DNA of 64,000 bases from Rhizobiales bacterium dw_265 (lineage in GTDB: Bacteria > Pseudomonadota > Alphaproteobacteria > Micropepsales > Micropepsaceae). Each line of letters opens with the position of its first letter. The first letter of the stretch is position 1. Under the pieces are notes generated by a model. It ran no database searches and was not told the origin of the DNA. It worked only from the letters and a program-made list of their open reading frames with translations. The DNA lies in contig JAAVUU010000008.1 of the NCBI GenBank assembly GCA_018449595.1, positions 108,008 through 172,007 of the forward strand. The letters are read 5' to 3'. The position numbers were made by a program, and so were the translations under genes. Of the stretch, positions 43,309 through 52,623 are shown in pieces.

Positions 43309-43902
43309 ACAGTGCCTCTTACATCGATACTCATGGCAGAAGCAGAGGCCCTTCCCTCCGGTCAGGTTTTGTTGTCCTCACCATCATAAGTACTATGGCC
43401 TCCTCCGACTCCTTATCCCCACATCCCTCCGGATTTCGGTGGTTACCTTATACCTTCGGTTACGCGGTAGGTTATGTCGCGATGGGGTAAGGTCTCGTTC
43501 GTTCCGCTCAGTCCTATGCATGCATCCCATCCCCTATACCCCGAGTTCCAGTGCCGGCTTCACTTGGTTAGTTCATCCCCCGGCACTCACTGGTCTTCGC
43601 CCCCATTCTAAAGGCTCGACGGAACCACCCTACACCGTGCTCTCCCAGCATTACCGCACGGCTGAAATTTACGAGGCTTACGGAAGTTCACTTACGTTAC
43701 GGGCTGCATGTTTGCGGGCACCCACGGTCTGGGTCGGGGGCCACCTTTGTCCGGCGTTGTTCCCGCGTTTCGGTCACCCTAGACGCGTACGCCATAGCTA
43801 CACAGTCTACTAACCTCCTACTGTGGCAGGACTTTCACCTGCAAGGAACTGAGCAGCTTTTCGGCGGCATCCCCGAAGGGACACCGCCGAAAACCGAACC
43901 AC

Positions 43903-44307
43903 TCAGAACGGGATCTCGTCGTCGATCTCCTCGCGCCCGGTCGCACCCTCTTGGGCGGGCTTGGCGCGGCTGAGGAAGTCGATGGTCTCGGCGATGATCT
44001 CGCAGCCGTAGCGCTTGACGTTGTCCTTGTCCGTCCACTCGGAATAGTGGATGCGGCCGCGGACCAGCACCTTCATGCCCTTCTCGCAATACTGCTCGAC
44101 GGACTTGGCAAGGCCGTTGAAGCAGGTGATGCGGTGCCACTCGGTGTCCTGGACGCGCCGGCCCTGGTCATCCTTGACCGGCTTGCCGTCGTTGTAACGC
44201 GGACGCGAGGTGGCGAGGCTGAAATAGGTGATGTGGGTGCCGCCGTTGGTGTGGCGGCCTTCGGGGGTTTGGCCGATATGGCCGGCAAGAATGACGATGT
44301 TCTGCAT
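43903..44307 (-). CDS. ssb: Single-stranded DNA-binding protein
   Basis: The ATG at 44307, preceded by GGAGA, gives 134 residues. The OB-fold begins QNIVILAGHIGQTPEGRHTN. Later blocks are THITYFSLATSRPRYND, EWHRITCFNGLAKSVEQYCE and KVLVRGRIHYSEWTD. The tail EEIDDEIPF matches the SSB C-terminal partner-binding tip. It coats transferred single strands of the ICE. The intron follows immediately downstream. Confidence 0.95.
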   Translation of the reverse strand: MQNIVILAGHIGQTPEGRHTNGGTHITYFSLATSRPRYNDGKPVKDDQGRRVQDTEWHRITCFNGLAKSVEQYCEKGMKVLVRGRIHYSEWTDKDNVKRYGCEIIAETIDFLSRAKPAQEGATGREEIDDEIPF

Positions 44308-44715
44308 ATCAAGTCTCCGTTGCTTCAAACCGGGGGACAATCCCTCCGGCGAGACCCGGCCAAGTCCGTCGCGGGACGCGAGGCAACAGACGCACGACTC
44401 GCGTCTGCTTGCCCCCGAGGCCCGGAGTGGTGCGGGCAGGCGCGTTCACGCGCCAACACGGTCCGGTGCCCGAGGGGGTTGCCCGCGCCCCCCGAACGGA
44501 CTTAGGGGATCGAACAGTCGGAGGGATCATTCCCCGTTTGAGCGCAGGCGGAACGAAGATTAGAACCGTCATTGCCGGCATCGGCGAGAACCTCCGAGGC
44601 AGGCACATCGATCCCAGCACGCGCACGTTTCAAGAGCGCCACGGCGTTCGTCGTACAAAGACAGGTAGTAGCGTGAAATCGGCGGGTTCGGTTCGCCGCG
44701 TGGTGCCGCGAGCCG
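44308..44715. other. Structured non-coding region upstream of ssb
   Basis: About 400 bases without a credible gene. On the minus strand it is the ssb leader. It contains the hairpins CAGACGC/GCGTCTG with loop ACGACTC (44387-44407), GGCGCG/CGCGCC with loop TTCA (44439-44454), and a stem CCGG-GGGA/TCCC-CCGG close to the ssb start (44330-44349). A promoter for ssb must lie here, but no clear boxes are visible. Confidence 0.5.
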
Positions 44716-45177
44716 TCAGGCCATGTCAGGCCGGACGTGTTCTTGCGGGAGGGTGGAGGTGTCTTCGGTGCCGACGATCCGCCGCCAGGACAAGACGCCG
44801 ACATAGAGCGCGGCCGCGATCGCCGCGACCTGACGCCAATCCGCCGATGCGATGCTCATGGCTGCGACCTGAAGACCGGCGAGATAGGCGACGATTGCGC
44901 TCGGGGCCGCGAAGGCTAAGGCAACGATGCCGCGCAAGACGGGAGACCGGGTGTGCTTGAAAAGTTCGCGCCACGCGACATACACGCCGGTTGCTGCAAG
45001 GATGCCACCGCCGAGGGGCACGAAGAAGCCGGGCTGGTGGTGATAGAGGCCGAAGAATACCAGCAAGCCGACCCAGAAGGGCATGGCATAAACCGCTAGT
45101 TCACGGATCAAGAGCCACACCAGATAGAGAATGACGGTGCCACCAAGAAACAGACCGATTGCGAGCATGACATCCAT
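44716..45177 (-). CDS. Polytopic membrane protein of unknown function
   Basis: The 153-residue protein has four predicted membrane segments: LAIGLFLGGTVILYLVWLLI (residues 4-23), AMPFWVGLLVFFGLYHH, PLGGGILAATGVYVAWREL and GIVALAFAAPSAIVAYLAGL, then a fifth weaker one. No family is recognised. A dyad resembling the toxin-antitoxin operator lies 57 bases upstream. Confidence 0.75.
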   Translation of the reverse strand: MDVMLAIGLFLGGTVILYLVWLLIRELAVYAMPFWVGLLVFFGLYHHQPGFFVPLGGGILAATGVYVAWRELFKHTRSPVLRGIVALAFAAPSAIVAYLAGLQVAAMSIASADWRQVAAIAAALYVGVLSWRRIVGTEDTSTLPQEHVRPDMA

Positions 45178-45236
45178 GCCTTTCGTCGCGGGATTGCGAT
45201 TTGGGAAGTATAGCCTGACGTGTCGGCAGACGGAAT

Positions 45237-45252
45237 CCGTATAATGTTACGG
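45237..45252. promoter_or_regulatory. Promoter dyad upstream of the membrane protein gene
   Basis: CCGTA (45237-45241) and TACGG (45248-45252) are inverted around six bases that include most of a TATAAT box (45240-45245). The left side, ATCCGTATAAT, is identical over 11 bases to the operator at 41803-41813. Confidence 0.45.
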
Positions 45253-45441
45253 CGCGCCATCAAGGCTGGGTGAGGGGATTGGCGGTGAGCGCGTGGCCAT
45301 CGATGACCATGCCATGCAGCATGTGCCTGGGCCAAAGGATGCTGGGCCGTCGGCCAGGGCAGCGGCGGCCATCGGCAAACCGTAGAAGCCCAATCCGCGG
45401 CGGGCCGCTATCGACCCGCCGGGGAGATGCGGAAATGGGGC

Positions 45442-46377
45442 TTACGCCCCACCCCGCTTGAGCCGCAGGGGCGCGACGCCGTGGAGGCGATGTACCTCGC
45501 GCGCCAGGTGTTCCTGGATGCCGGTGCCATCGCAGATGATAGCGCCGCGGACCTTCTCGCGCAGGATCGCGTCGTTGCGCTTGAACGGTGCCGCGTTGCC
45601 GAAGCGCCGTTCGGGCTTGAAGGGGATCACCGCCACCTTGCGATTGGCGGCCCAGCCGGTGGCGATCACGTCGGCGCCGCGGGTATTGCCGGTGTGCAGC
45701 AGGACCATGTCCGGATACTTGACCTTCACCCGGTCCAGCGTGGTGAAGATCAGCCGGTGGTCGTCGAAGTCCAGCCCGCCGCTGAAGACGATCAGCGTGC
45801 CGGCCGGGATCAGCACGTTGGTCTCGGCCCGCTGCTTGGCCCGCACGAAATCCCGGCTGGCGACCATCGAGGCCGTCATGGTGCGATGGTTGACCATGGA
45901 GCCCGCGAAGGGCCGCCAGGCGGTGCCGATGATCTGCTCGTAGCGTTCGGCGGCGAGGTCTCGCATCTGCTCCATGCCGTCGCGGCGGTCGAGAAGCGCC
46001 TGGCCTTCGCAGATGAGGCGCTCGATCTCCACCGACCGGATCTCCGAGCCGTCCTGCATCTTCTGGGAGGCCCTCTGCGCATCCTCATTCTCGTCCAGCT
46101 TGCGCTGGACCCGGTCGATACCGCGGTGGAAGAGATTGACCGCGCCCCAGAGCAGGTCGGGAAGATCGGGGCCGAGGCGGGTGTCCTGGAGGGTGGCGGC
46201 GAGGCCGTCGAACATCTCGGCGATCGCGCCTTGCATCTCGGCGTCTTCGGGAAGCGGACGGGCATCTTCTTCGTCGTAGGCTGGCCGGTAGCCTGTGAGC
46301 GCCAGGGCCTCCATGGCGTCTGCGGTGGGGGAAGAGGTGTGTTCGGGTTCGTAATCGTCGTCGTGGCGGTTCGGCAT
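45442..46377 (-). CDS. DUF2493 (YspA/cpYpsA-related SLOG) protein
   Basis: The ATG at 46377 follows AAGGAGATCACCC. The 311-residue protein has an acidic helical N-terminal half (IDRVQRKLDENEDAQRASQ region). The C-terminal SLOG fold reads LIVFSGGLDFDDHRLIFTTL, VLLHTGNTRGADVIATGWAA, then RNDAILREKVRGAIICDGTG. SLOG proteins bind nucleotides or nucleotide-derived ligands and some act as sensors in conflict systems. This version is a regular ICE maintenance gene. Its leader contains a nested hairpin. Confidence 0.9.
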   Translation of the reverse strand: MPNRHDDDYEPEHTSSPTADAMEALALTGYRPAYDEEDARPLPEDAEMQGAIAEMFDGLAATLQDTRLGPDLPDLLWGAVNLFHRGIDRVQRKLDENEDAQRASQKMQDGSEIRSVEIERLICEGQALLDRRDGMEQMRDLAAERYEQIIGTAWRPFAGSMVNHRTMTASMVASRDFVRAKQRAETNVLIPAGTLIVFSGGLDFDDHRLIFTTLDRVKVKYPDMVLLHTGNTRGADVIATGWAANRKVAVIPFKPERRFGNAAPFKRNDAILREKVRGAIICDGTGIQEHLAREVHRLHGVAPLRLKRGGA

Positions 46378-46710
46378 GGGTGATCTCCTTCGATGGGGAC
46401 CGCGCGACGCTCGCGCGGCCTTCACGGCGGTCGAAAGCCGGGGCCGGATCGGGTCCGCACCCTCGGTTACGCGAAAAACCCAACAAAAAGCGTGGCCGAG
46501 GGCGAGACGGTGATAGGCGCGGCTATTTTGCTTCGCGCTGCAAAGCGTCCCCGCATGACTCGCGGGGACGCGGCGGAAAATAGCCGCGCCCACCGTTGCG
46601 GAGCCGATCCGGTTCTGGCTCGATCCGACGCTCTCAGAAGGCCGTGCGTCCCGCGCGCTCTGTCCCCGAAGGACGATCACCGTCGAACCCCCGCGATGGG
46701 CGAACCCGCA
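46378..46710. other. Structured non-coding leader of the SLOG gene
   Basis: A 333-base gap with no gene. It contains the nested hairpin at 46516-46590 and further GC-rich dyads. On the minus strand it forms the leader of the DUF2493 gene and separates it from the Toprim gene. Confidence 0.5.
46516..46590. repeat. Nested perfect inverted repeats
   Basis: Outer arms GGCGCGGCTATTTT (46516-46529) and AAAATAGCCGCGCC (46577-46590) are perfect over 14 bases and can extend to ACGGTG/CACCGT after a small bulge. Inside, GCGTCCCCGC (46545-46554) and GCGGGGACGC (46562-46571) enclose the loop ATGACTC. No coding frame or T-run explains it. Confidence 0.7.
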
Positions 46711-47766
46711 TCACCCCGTACCGGCCATCACCGGATCGTCGCGGAGCCAGGCGCGATGCTCCGGCCGGAGCTGCGGCCCTAGATGCGCGCGAAGACGATC
46801 GAGACCTAGGCGCACCAGATCGTCGTTGACGTCTCCGAAGCTGGACGACAGGACCTGCGTCTCGAACCCTTCCGACCTGCCGCGCGCGGTCAAGACCTCC
46901 ACCGCCATATCGCCGGCCGGGTCCGTGTCGCGGGCGATGTAGAGGAGGCGCAGACTGGCCGGAAAGAGTAGGGCGGCGAGATGCCGGGCGGAGATCGCCG
47001 CGACCATCGGCAGGCTGGGAGCCACGCACCGCAGCGACAGCATGGTCTCGATGCCTTCGCCGGCCGCGAGCACGTCATCGGCGATGCCGAAGCGGATCGC
47101 ATGGCCCAGGACATTGCCCATGGCGCGGCGCGGTGTCTCGACCGGGGCTTTGTCTTGGCCAGACGGATCGAGCCAGGTGCGGTGGACGGCCGTGAGCTTG
47201 CCGCCAAGGTCGGTCACGGCGGCGATGATGGCCGGGAAGGTGAGAAGCGACGCTTCCGGCTCCGGCCGATAGTAGCAGCGCGGATGGAAACGCAGCGGGT
47301 CGCTGGCGAGGAAGGTGGAGATGCGCCGCTGGCGCAGATAGGTTTCGCCGAGGCTTCCCAGGAACGGGCCGGACGCCGAATAGAGACGCCGTGCCGTATC
47401 GCTGCGGGACGAAGTTGGACGCCAGGCCCGGGCGGACGGCAGCGGAGAGGGCTCCGGTGCCGGCAAGCTGAGAAAATGGCGGGCCTCCTCCAGCACATCG
47501 CGCAGCCGGGTAAGGCCACGGGTGAGGGCGAGGAGGTCCAGCAGATCGCCATGTTCGCCGGTCGCCGTGTCGGCCCATTTGCCCTTGGCGCCCTTGCCGC
47601 GCTCCGGTCCCTTAAGGCGGACGAACAAGCTGCGGCCCGGATGATTGGCGACATCGCCCACCTGCCAATAACCGCCGTGGCGGCGGCCATTGGACAGGTA
47701 ATGGCGGCACACCGCCTCGGCGTTTTGCGCCAGGCAGTGTGCGAGGTCGGACGCGGGAGACGCCAT
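46711..47766 (-). CDS. Toprim-domain primase-like protein
   Basis: A 351-residue protein. The N-terminal part (AEAVCRHYLSNGRRHGGYWQ, then PGRSLFVRLKG and KWADTATGEHGDLLDLLAL) resembles the zinc-less primase-associated region of plasmid primases. The C-terminal Toprim domain has the Glu in AAGEGIETMLSL (near residue 242) and the DxD in YIARDTDPAGDMA (near residue 290). It may prime ICE replication after transfer. It lies seven bases after the large helicase gene stop. Confidence 0.9.
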   Translation of the reverse strand: MASPASDLAHCLAQNAEAVCRHYLSNGRRHGGYWQVGDVANHPGRSLFVRLKGPERGKGAKGKWADTATGEHGDLLDLLALTRGLTRLRDVLEEARHFLSLPAPEPSPLPSARAWRPTSSRSDTARRLYSASGPFLGSLGETYLRQRRISTFLASDPLRFHPRCYYRPEPEASLLTFPAIIAAVTDLGGKLTAVHRTWLDPSGQDKAPVETPRRAMGNVLGHAIRFGIADDVLAAGEGIETMLSLRCVAPSLPMVAAISARHLAALLFPASLRLLYIARDTDPAGDMAVEVLTARGRSEGFETQVLSSSFGDVNDDLVRLGLDRLRAHLGPQLRPEHRAWLRDDPVMAGTG

Positions 47767-47773
47767 GATGGCC

Positions 47774-50700
47774 TCACGCGGCCCTGTCGGTAAGGCCGAT
47801 CAGCGGATGACGCTCCAGAAGGCGGCCGAGAACCTCTGGACCCTGGACGCCCGCGGGCACAAACAGGCGGAGCTTCCAGGCGATGATCTCCGACATCAGG
47901 CCCATGGCTTTCAGCCGGTCGAGCATCGCGTCGCTGAAGCCGATCAGCTCGAAGCGGTGCTCGCCCATCACCCGCGCCCGGCGGATCACCTGTCCATCCT
48001 GCAAAGTGAGGATGGTCTTGCCATCCTGGAGCAACGCCCAGGCCTGCTCCGGCGTCAGGCTGGGCACATCGTCATTGGCGGCCGCGATCCAGGCGGCGCT
48101 GACACGGCGGCCGATGACCCGTTCGCCGTCATCGCTCTGTAAGCGATAGACCCGGCAATGCTCGTCCGGCAGCCGCTTCCAGATCGGCAGCAACAGGCCG
48201 GTGACGATGTGAATATCGGAGTCGGTGAACTCCGGAAGCTCGGACAATTCCTTCGTCCAAGCGTGGGCGAAGGTGGCCTGGTCGGTTTCCTCCCAGCGAG
48301 TTTCAGCGAGAGCGTCGAGACCGATGGCGACGGCGTCCATCGGGCGCACCAGCCGCACCCGGCGTTCCACGCTGCCGTCATCAAGCATCAGGCTGGGCGC
48401 GGTCACGCGGACACAGACACGGCCCGATTGCGCGTTGACCATGAACGCCGCCTTGGGCTCCTCGGCCTGCTCCAAGGCTTGCGCCAGGGTGAAGGGCTTG
48501 TTGCGGTCCCGGCGGCGGATGGTAAAGGCCTGGGTCTCGGCGCCGGTGCTGGGATGGGTATAGACCGTGCGACGCTCGGTAATGGTGAGGCTCTCGGCGG
48601 TGATGGTTTCCAGGCCCTGGTCATAGATGCCGGCCGCGATGGCGCCTTCGATTTTGCCGCGCAGCAGATCCTCGAAGGCGGTGAAGATCAGATTCTGCAT
48701 CCGGATGGTGAGGGCCAGAAGGCGGTTGAGGAAGGTGGTGATGGGCGGCAAGTCCTCCTTCAGCGAGCCGTCCTGATCGGTGAGGTTGAGGCCGGTGGCC
48801 GCCTGGAAGGATTCCAGCGAGCAGCCCTCGATCTTGCCGCGATAGAGCAGGTAGTAGAACTGCCTGAGCGCGTCCCGCGCATATTGAGATTCCAGATTGT
48901 CGTCGGCGCGGAACAGGCCCTGGCCGCCGGTCTGGCGCTGGCCCTTGGTAATGGCGCCCAGCGTATCCAGGCGCCGGGCGATGGTGGAGAGGAAACGCTT
49001 CTCGGCTTTCACATTGGTGGCGATGGGCCGGAACAGGGGCGGCTGGGCCTGGTTGGTGCGATTGGAGCGTCCAAGGCCCTGGATGGCGGTGTCGGCCTTC
49101 CAGCCTGCCTCCAGCAGATAATGCACCCGCAGGCGCTGGTTCCTGGCCTTCAGGTCTGCGTGATAGGAGCGGCCAGTGCCGCCCGCGTCCGAAAAGATCA
49201 ATATCTGCTTGCCATCATCCATAAAAGCCTGGGCCTCAATGAGATTGGCGGAAGGGGCTCGGTTCTCGACGCAGAGCCGTTCGCCCTTGCGCACGATGCG
49301 CCGCGAGCGACCCGTCACCTCCGCGACGGCCTCGGTGCCGAAACGGTGGATGATCTGGTCCAGGGCGCCCTGGACCGGAGGCAGCGCAGCCAGCTTCTCG
49401 ATCATGCGGTCGCGCCGCGCGATGGCCTCGCGCGAGACGACCGGATTGCCGGCCTCGTCCATGACGGGCCGCGAACTCAGATGGCCTTCCTCATCGGTGA
49501 AGGGCTCGTAAAGCTGGGTGGGGAAGGAATTGGCGAGGTAGTCCAGCACATATTCGCGCGGGGTGATGTCCACCTGGACATCGTTCCATTCCTCGGTGGG
49601 AATCTGGGCCAAGCGGCGTTCCATCAACGCTTCGCCGGTCGAGACGATCTGGATCACTGGGGCATGGCCGAGTTCCAGGTCACGGATAACAGCCTTGATA
49701 AGCGTAGGCGTCTTCATCGCGGTGATGAGGTGGTTGAAGAACCGCTGCTTGGCGCTCTCGAAGGCCGAGCGTGCCGCCGCCTTAGCCTGGCTGTTCAGCG
49801 TGCCGGAGTCGCCGGTGATATTGGCGGCGCGCAGCGCCGCATCCAGATTGTTATGGATGATCTGAAAAGCGTCCGCATAGGAATCGTAGATGCGGACCTG
49901 CTCTGGAGACAGCCGATGCTCCAGCAGTTCATACTCGACGCCTTCGTAGGAGAGTGAGCGGGCGGCATAGAGGCCAAGGGCTTTGAGGTCGCGCGCCAGC
50001 ACTTCCATGGCGGCGACGCCGCCGGCCTCGATGGCCTGGACGAACTCGGCGCGGTCGCCGAAGGGGAAGTCGGTGCCGCCCCACAGGCCCAGGCGCTGGC
50101 CATAGGCGAGATTGTGGACGGTGGTGGCGCCGGTTGCCGAGACATAGACGATGCGTGCGTTGGGCAGCGCGTGTTGCAGGCGCAAGCCCGCCCGGCCTTG
50201 CTGGGACGGGGCCTGGTCGCCGCGCTCGGAGGTCGAGCCGGCGGCATTGGCCATGGCATGGGATTCGTCAAACACGATCACGCCGTCAAAGTCTGCCCCC
50301 AACCAATCCACGATCTGCTGGACGCGGGAAGCCTTCTCCTCCTTGGCGTCGGACCGTAGCGTGGCATAGGTGGTGAATAGGACGCCCTGCTCCAGCTTGA
50401 CCGGGGCGCCCTGGCGGAAACGCGATAGCGGCTGGACCAGGAGCCGCTCCTGGCCCATGGCCGACCAGTCGCGTTGGGCATCCTCGATCAACTTGTCGGA
50501 TTTGGAGACCCACACCGCCTTGGTGCGGCCCTGGCACCAATTGTCGAGGACGATCCCGGCAACTTGGCGGCCTTTGCCCGCGCCGGTGCCATCGCCCAGC
50601 ATCCAGCCACGGCGGAAACGCACCGCCCCCTCGGTGTCATCGGAGGCCGCCGAGACCTGGTCGTAGGTGGCGTCGACCGTCCAACTGCCCGCCAGAAACT

Positions 50701-52081
50701 CGCCATGGGCTTCGCCCGCATAGATCACGCTTTCGAGCTGGGCATCGGATAGAAGCCCGTTCTTCAGCACGGCTTCCGGCAGATGCGGCCGGTAGGATGG
50801 CCTGGGCGGCGCGACGGACGACATCGCCGCCGATTGCACCAAAGTGGTGGGGTGCGCCGCCGCGCCCGGAATGGAAATCGCCTGGAGGGTGTAATTCTCG
50901 TAGATGGTCTCGCTGAGGCGCGCTCCCAGGACCGGCTTCCAGTCGGCGGATTCATAAGTGAGAGGCGCTGCCACGACGCGCGGGGACAGCGCTGTCATAC
51001 GGGACTTGGCCACGATGGCGGTGCGGATGCTGGGCCGCAGCACCTGGCCGCCGCCAGTCGAAGGTGGCGTGGCAATCGGCGGCCGGGGCGGGACGTAGCG
51101 GCCAACCCATTCCAGCAAGGCGGCGCAGTCCGGCGCGATGCCGGGGGAGGCCGGGAACCGCGAGGCATCCTCGGCGGGCACCCGGTCGATCACCAGCAGG
51201 CGGGTTTCGGTGCTGGTGCCGTGACGGGCATAGACCTTGCCGTCGATGGCGGCGGAGAACACCAGGCGGCCGTGTTCCTGCAAACGGGTGAAACCCTCGC
51301 GCCAAGCCAGACTTTCCGGATTGAGATTGGCGCCGACAATGGCGACCAGGCGGCCGCCCTCGGTAAGCCGCGCCAGCGCGGAGGAGATATGGCGCAGTGC
51401 CGCGTCCGCCACCTTGCCCTCGACATGGGCGGCGGCGGAGAAGGGCGGGTTCATCAGCACGACGCTGGGCTTGACCGACACATCCAGGAAATCATGGATG
51501 TGGGCGGCGTCATGCTGGGTTATGCGCGTATTGGGGAAGAGACCGCGCAGAAGGGCGGCGCGATGGTCGGAAAGCTCATTGAGCGCCAGCCCCGCGCGGG
51601 CAAGCTCGGTGTAGATCGCCAGCAAGCCCGTCCCGGCGGACGGCTCCAGTACAACATCGTCAGACCCGATGGCGGCGGCCGCCGCCGCGACAAAGCCCAG
51701 AGGCATCGGCGTCGAGAATTGCTGCATCGCCTGGCTCTCCTCGGAGCGGCGGGTATGGGTGGGGAAGAGACCGGCGATGCGTTCGAGCATCGCCAGTTCG
51801 GCGGCGGGTGCGCCGGCGCGCTTGCGAATGGCGGAGCCATAGCGGCGCAGAAAGAGGAGCTGCACCGCCTCGCACACGTCATAGGCGGTCTTCCAGTCCC
51901 AGGCGCCTTCGGCGTCGGAACCGCCGAAGGCCGTGGTCATCGCCTCGCGCAGAAGCTGGGTAGTGATGGGCTTGCTCTTCTGCAAGGGCGCGAGCAACTG
52001 CTCCGCTGCCTTGGAGACAGACGGAAAGATGTCGAACGCGGGCGCAACCGCGAGGGCTGCCGAAGAAATCGGAGGAGTCAT
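47774..52081 (-). CDS. Strawberry-notch-like methyltransferase-helicase fusion
   Basis: The 1435-residue protein begins at the ATG at 52081. An N-terminal SAM-dependent methyltransferase has VVLEPSAGTGLLAIYTE near residue 143 and NPPFSA near 208, the N6-adenine type NPPF motif. The SF2 helicase has the Walker A region GDGTGAGKGRQVAGIVL near 493, VIVFDESHAMAN near 605, YVSATGATTVHNLAYG, and the C-terminal strawberry-notch block IFSDAGGTGRSYHAD with IQGLGRSNRTNQAQPP near 1000. Such fusions are backbone genes of large plasmids and ICEs. They may modify and remodel the element DNA or counter host restriction. Confidence 0.93.
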   Translation of the reverse strand: MTPPISSAALAVAPAFDIFPSVSKAAEQLLAPLQKSKPITTQLLREAMTTAFGGSDAEGAWDWKTAYDVCEAVQLLFLRRYGSAIRKRAGAPAAELAMLERIAGLFPTHTRRSEESQAMQQFSTPMPLGFVAAAAAAIGSDDVVLEPSAGTGLLAIYTELARAGLALNELSDHRAALLRGLFPNTRITQHDAAHIHDFLDVSVKPSVVLMNPPFSAAAHVEGKVADAALRHISSALARLTEGGRLVAIVGANLNPESLAWREGFTRLQEHGRLVFSAAIDGKVYARHGTSTETRLLVIDRVPAEDASRFPASPGIAPDCAALLEWVGRYVPPRPPIATPPSTGGGQVLRPSIRTAIVAKSRMTALSPRVVAAPLTYESADWKPVLGARLSETIYENYTLQAISIPGAAAHPTTLVQSAAMSSVAPPRPSYRPHLPEAVLKNGLLSDAQLESVIYAGEAHGEFLAGSWTVDATYDQVSAASDDTEGAVRFRRGWMLGDGTGAGKGRQVAGIVLDNWCQGRTKAVWVSKSDKLIEDAQRDWSAMGQERLLVQPLSRFRQGAPVKLEQGVLFTTYATLRSDAKEEKASRVQQIVDWLGADFDGVIVFDESHAMANAAGSTSERGDQAPSQQGRAGLRLQHALPNARIVYVSATGATTVHNLAYGQRLGLWGGTDFPFGDRAEFVQAIEAGGVAAMEVLARDLKALGLYAARSLSYEGVEYELLEHRLSPEQVRIYDSYADAFQIIHNNLDAALRAANITGDSGTLNSQAKAAARSAFESAKQRFFNHLITAMKTPTLIKAVIRDLELGHAPVIQIVSTGEALMERRLAQIPTEEWNDVQVDITPREYVLDYLANSFPTQLYEPFTDEEGHLSSRPVMDEAGNPVVSREAIARRDRMIEKLAALPPVQGALDQIIHRFGTEAVAEVTGRSRRIVRKGERLCVENRAPSANLIEAQAFMDDGKQILIFSDAGGTGRSYHADLKARNQRLRVHYLLEAGWKADTAIQGLGRSNRTNQAQPPLFRPIATNVKAEKRFLSTIARRLDTLGAITKGQRQTGGQGLFRADDNLESQYARDALRQFYYLLYRGKIEGCSLESFQAATGLNLTDQDGSLKEDLPPITTFLNRLLALTIRMQNLIFTAFEDLLRGKIEGAIAAGIYDQGLETITAESLTITERRTVYTHPSTGAETQAFTIRRRDRNKPFTLAQALEQAEEPKAAFMVNAQSGRVCVRVTAPSLMLDDGSVERRVRLVRPMDAVAIGLDALAETRWEETDQATFAHAWTKELSELPEFTDSDIHIVTGLLLPIWKRLPDEHCRVYRLQSDDGERVIGRRVSAAWIAAANDDVPSLTPEQAWALLQDGKTILTLQDGQVIRRARVMGEHRFELIGFSDAMLDRLKAMGLMSEIIAWKLRLFVPAGVQGPEVLGRLLERHPLIGLTDRAA

Positions 52082-52233
52082 GGGCGGAGGTCTCTGGGAG
52101 AGGCGGATTCGGGATGAGCCGGGGGGCGCTCTCTTCAACCCACCGGCTCAAACCCGTCCCGAACCTCTCTTCCTCTCTGGCGGCGATCGCTTACGCGGGG
52201 CCGGCGTCGTGTGAGGATTTCCAGGGTCTGTCC

Positions 52234-52623
52234 TCAGACATGGCACACCGCCTTGATCCGAAGCGCGAGTTCTGCGGGCTGGTGGAGCAGGTCGAGCGAG
52301 GCGAAATTGTTCGGGCCGCCGGTATAGTCTCGCCGGCCCTGGCAGGTTCGGATCAGGATGCCGATATTGCGTCCCATGGCCGACTGCGACACCTGCACAT
52401 ATATATGATCGCTGTGCAGGGTGATTTCGCCGGATACGGCAATGCCGGCCCGGTTGCATCGAAGGTCGAAGGTGCCGGGTGCCAGGCCAAGTGCCTTGGC
52501 CACCAGGCGGAGCTGCTTTCGGGCGAGGCGATGGAAGTGCTCCTTGCGCTCCTCGTCATACGAAACCGATCTGTCAAAATCGAAGTCGCGGCCGCTCACG
52601 GCCATTTGAAGGGCGCGGCTCAT
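52234..52623 (-). CDS. ICE-associated hypothetical protein
   Basis: The ATG at 52623 overlaps the upstream gene stop (ATGA). The 129-residue protein is basic at the centre (FHRLARKQLRLVAKALGLAP). It contains FDLRCNRAGIAVSGEITLHS, then HIYVQVSQSAMGRNIGILIR and TCQGRRDYTGGPNNFASL. The last motif looks structured around a conserved Cys. No domain is recognised. It belongs to the string of small genes typical of ICE maintenance modules. Confidence 0.78.
   Translation of the reverse strand: MSRALQMAVSGRDFDFDRSVSYDEERKEHFHRLARKQLRLVAKALGLAPGTFDLRCNRAGIAVSGEITLHSDHIYVQVSQSAMGRNIGILIRTCQGRRDYTGGPNNFASLDLLHQPAELALRIKAVCHV

Larger units (their letters stand above)
41902..43884 (-). mobile_element. Group II intron
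   Basis: On the minus strand the element encodes a maturase/reverse transcriptase and ends with typical domain V and domain VI. The 3' end reads CCTACTCTAC at 41911-41902. The 5' part has the domain I segment GGTGAAAGTCCTGCC near 43824-43838. A GTGTC at 43884-43880 is the best candidate 5' end, but the boundary is uncertain and could lie as low as 43857. It is inserted between the ssb stop and the ssb terminator, in the same orientation as ssb. Confidence 0.85.

Noticed and set aside
44409..44960. Plus-strand frame of 183 codons
   Set aside because: Arg/Pro-rich shadow across a structured gap and the antisense of the membrane protein gene.
48158..49957. 599-codon open frame antisense to the methyltransferase-helicase gene
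   Set aside because: Shadow of a gene with clear motifs; composition is typical of GC-rich antisense frames.
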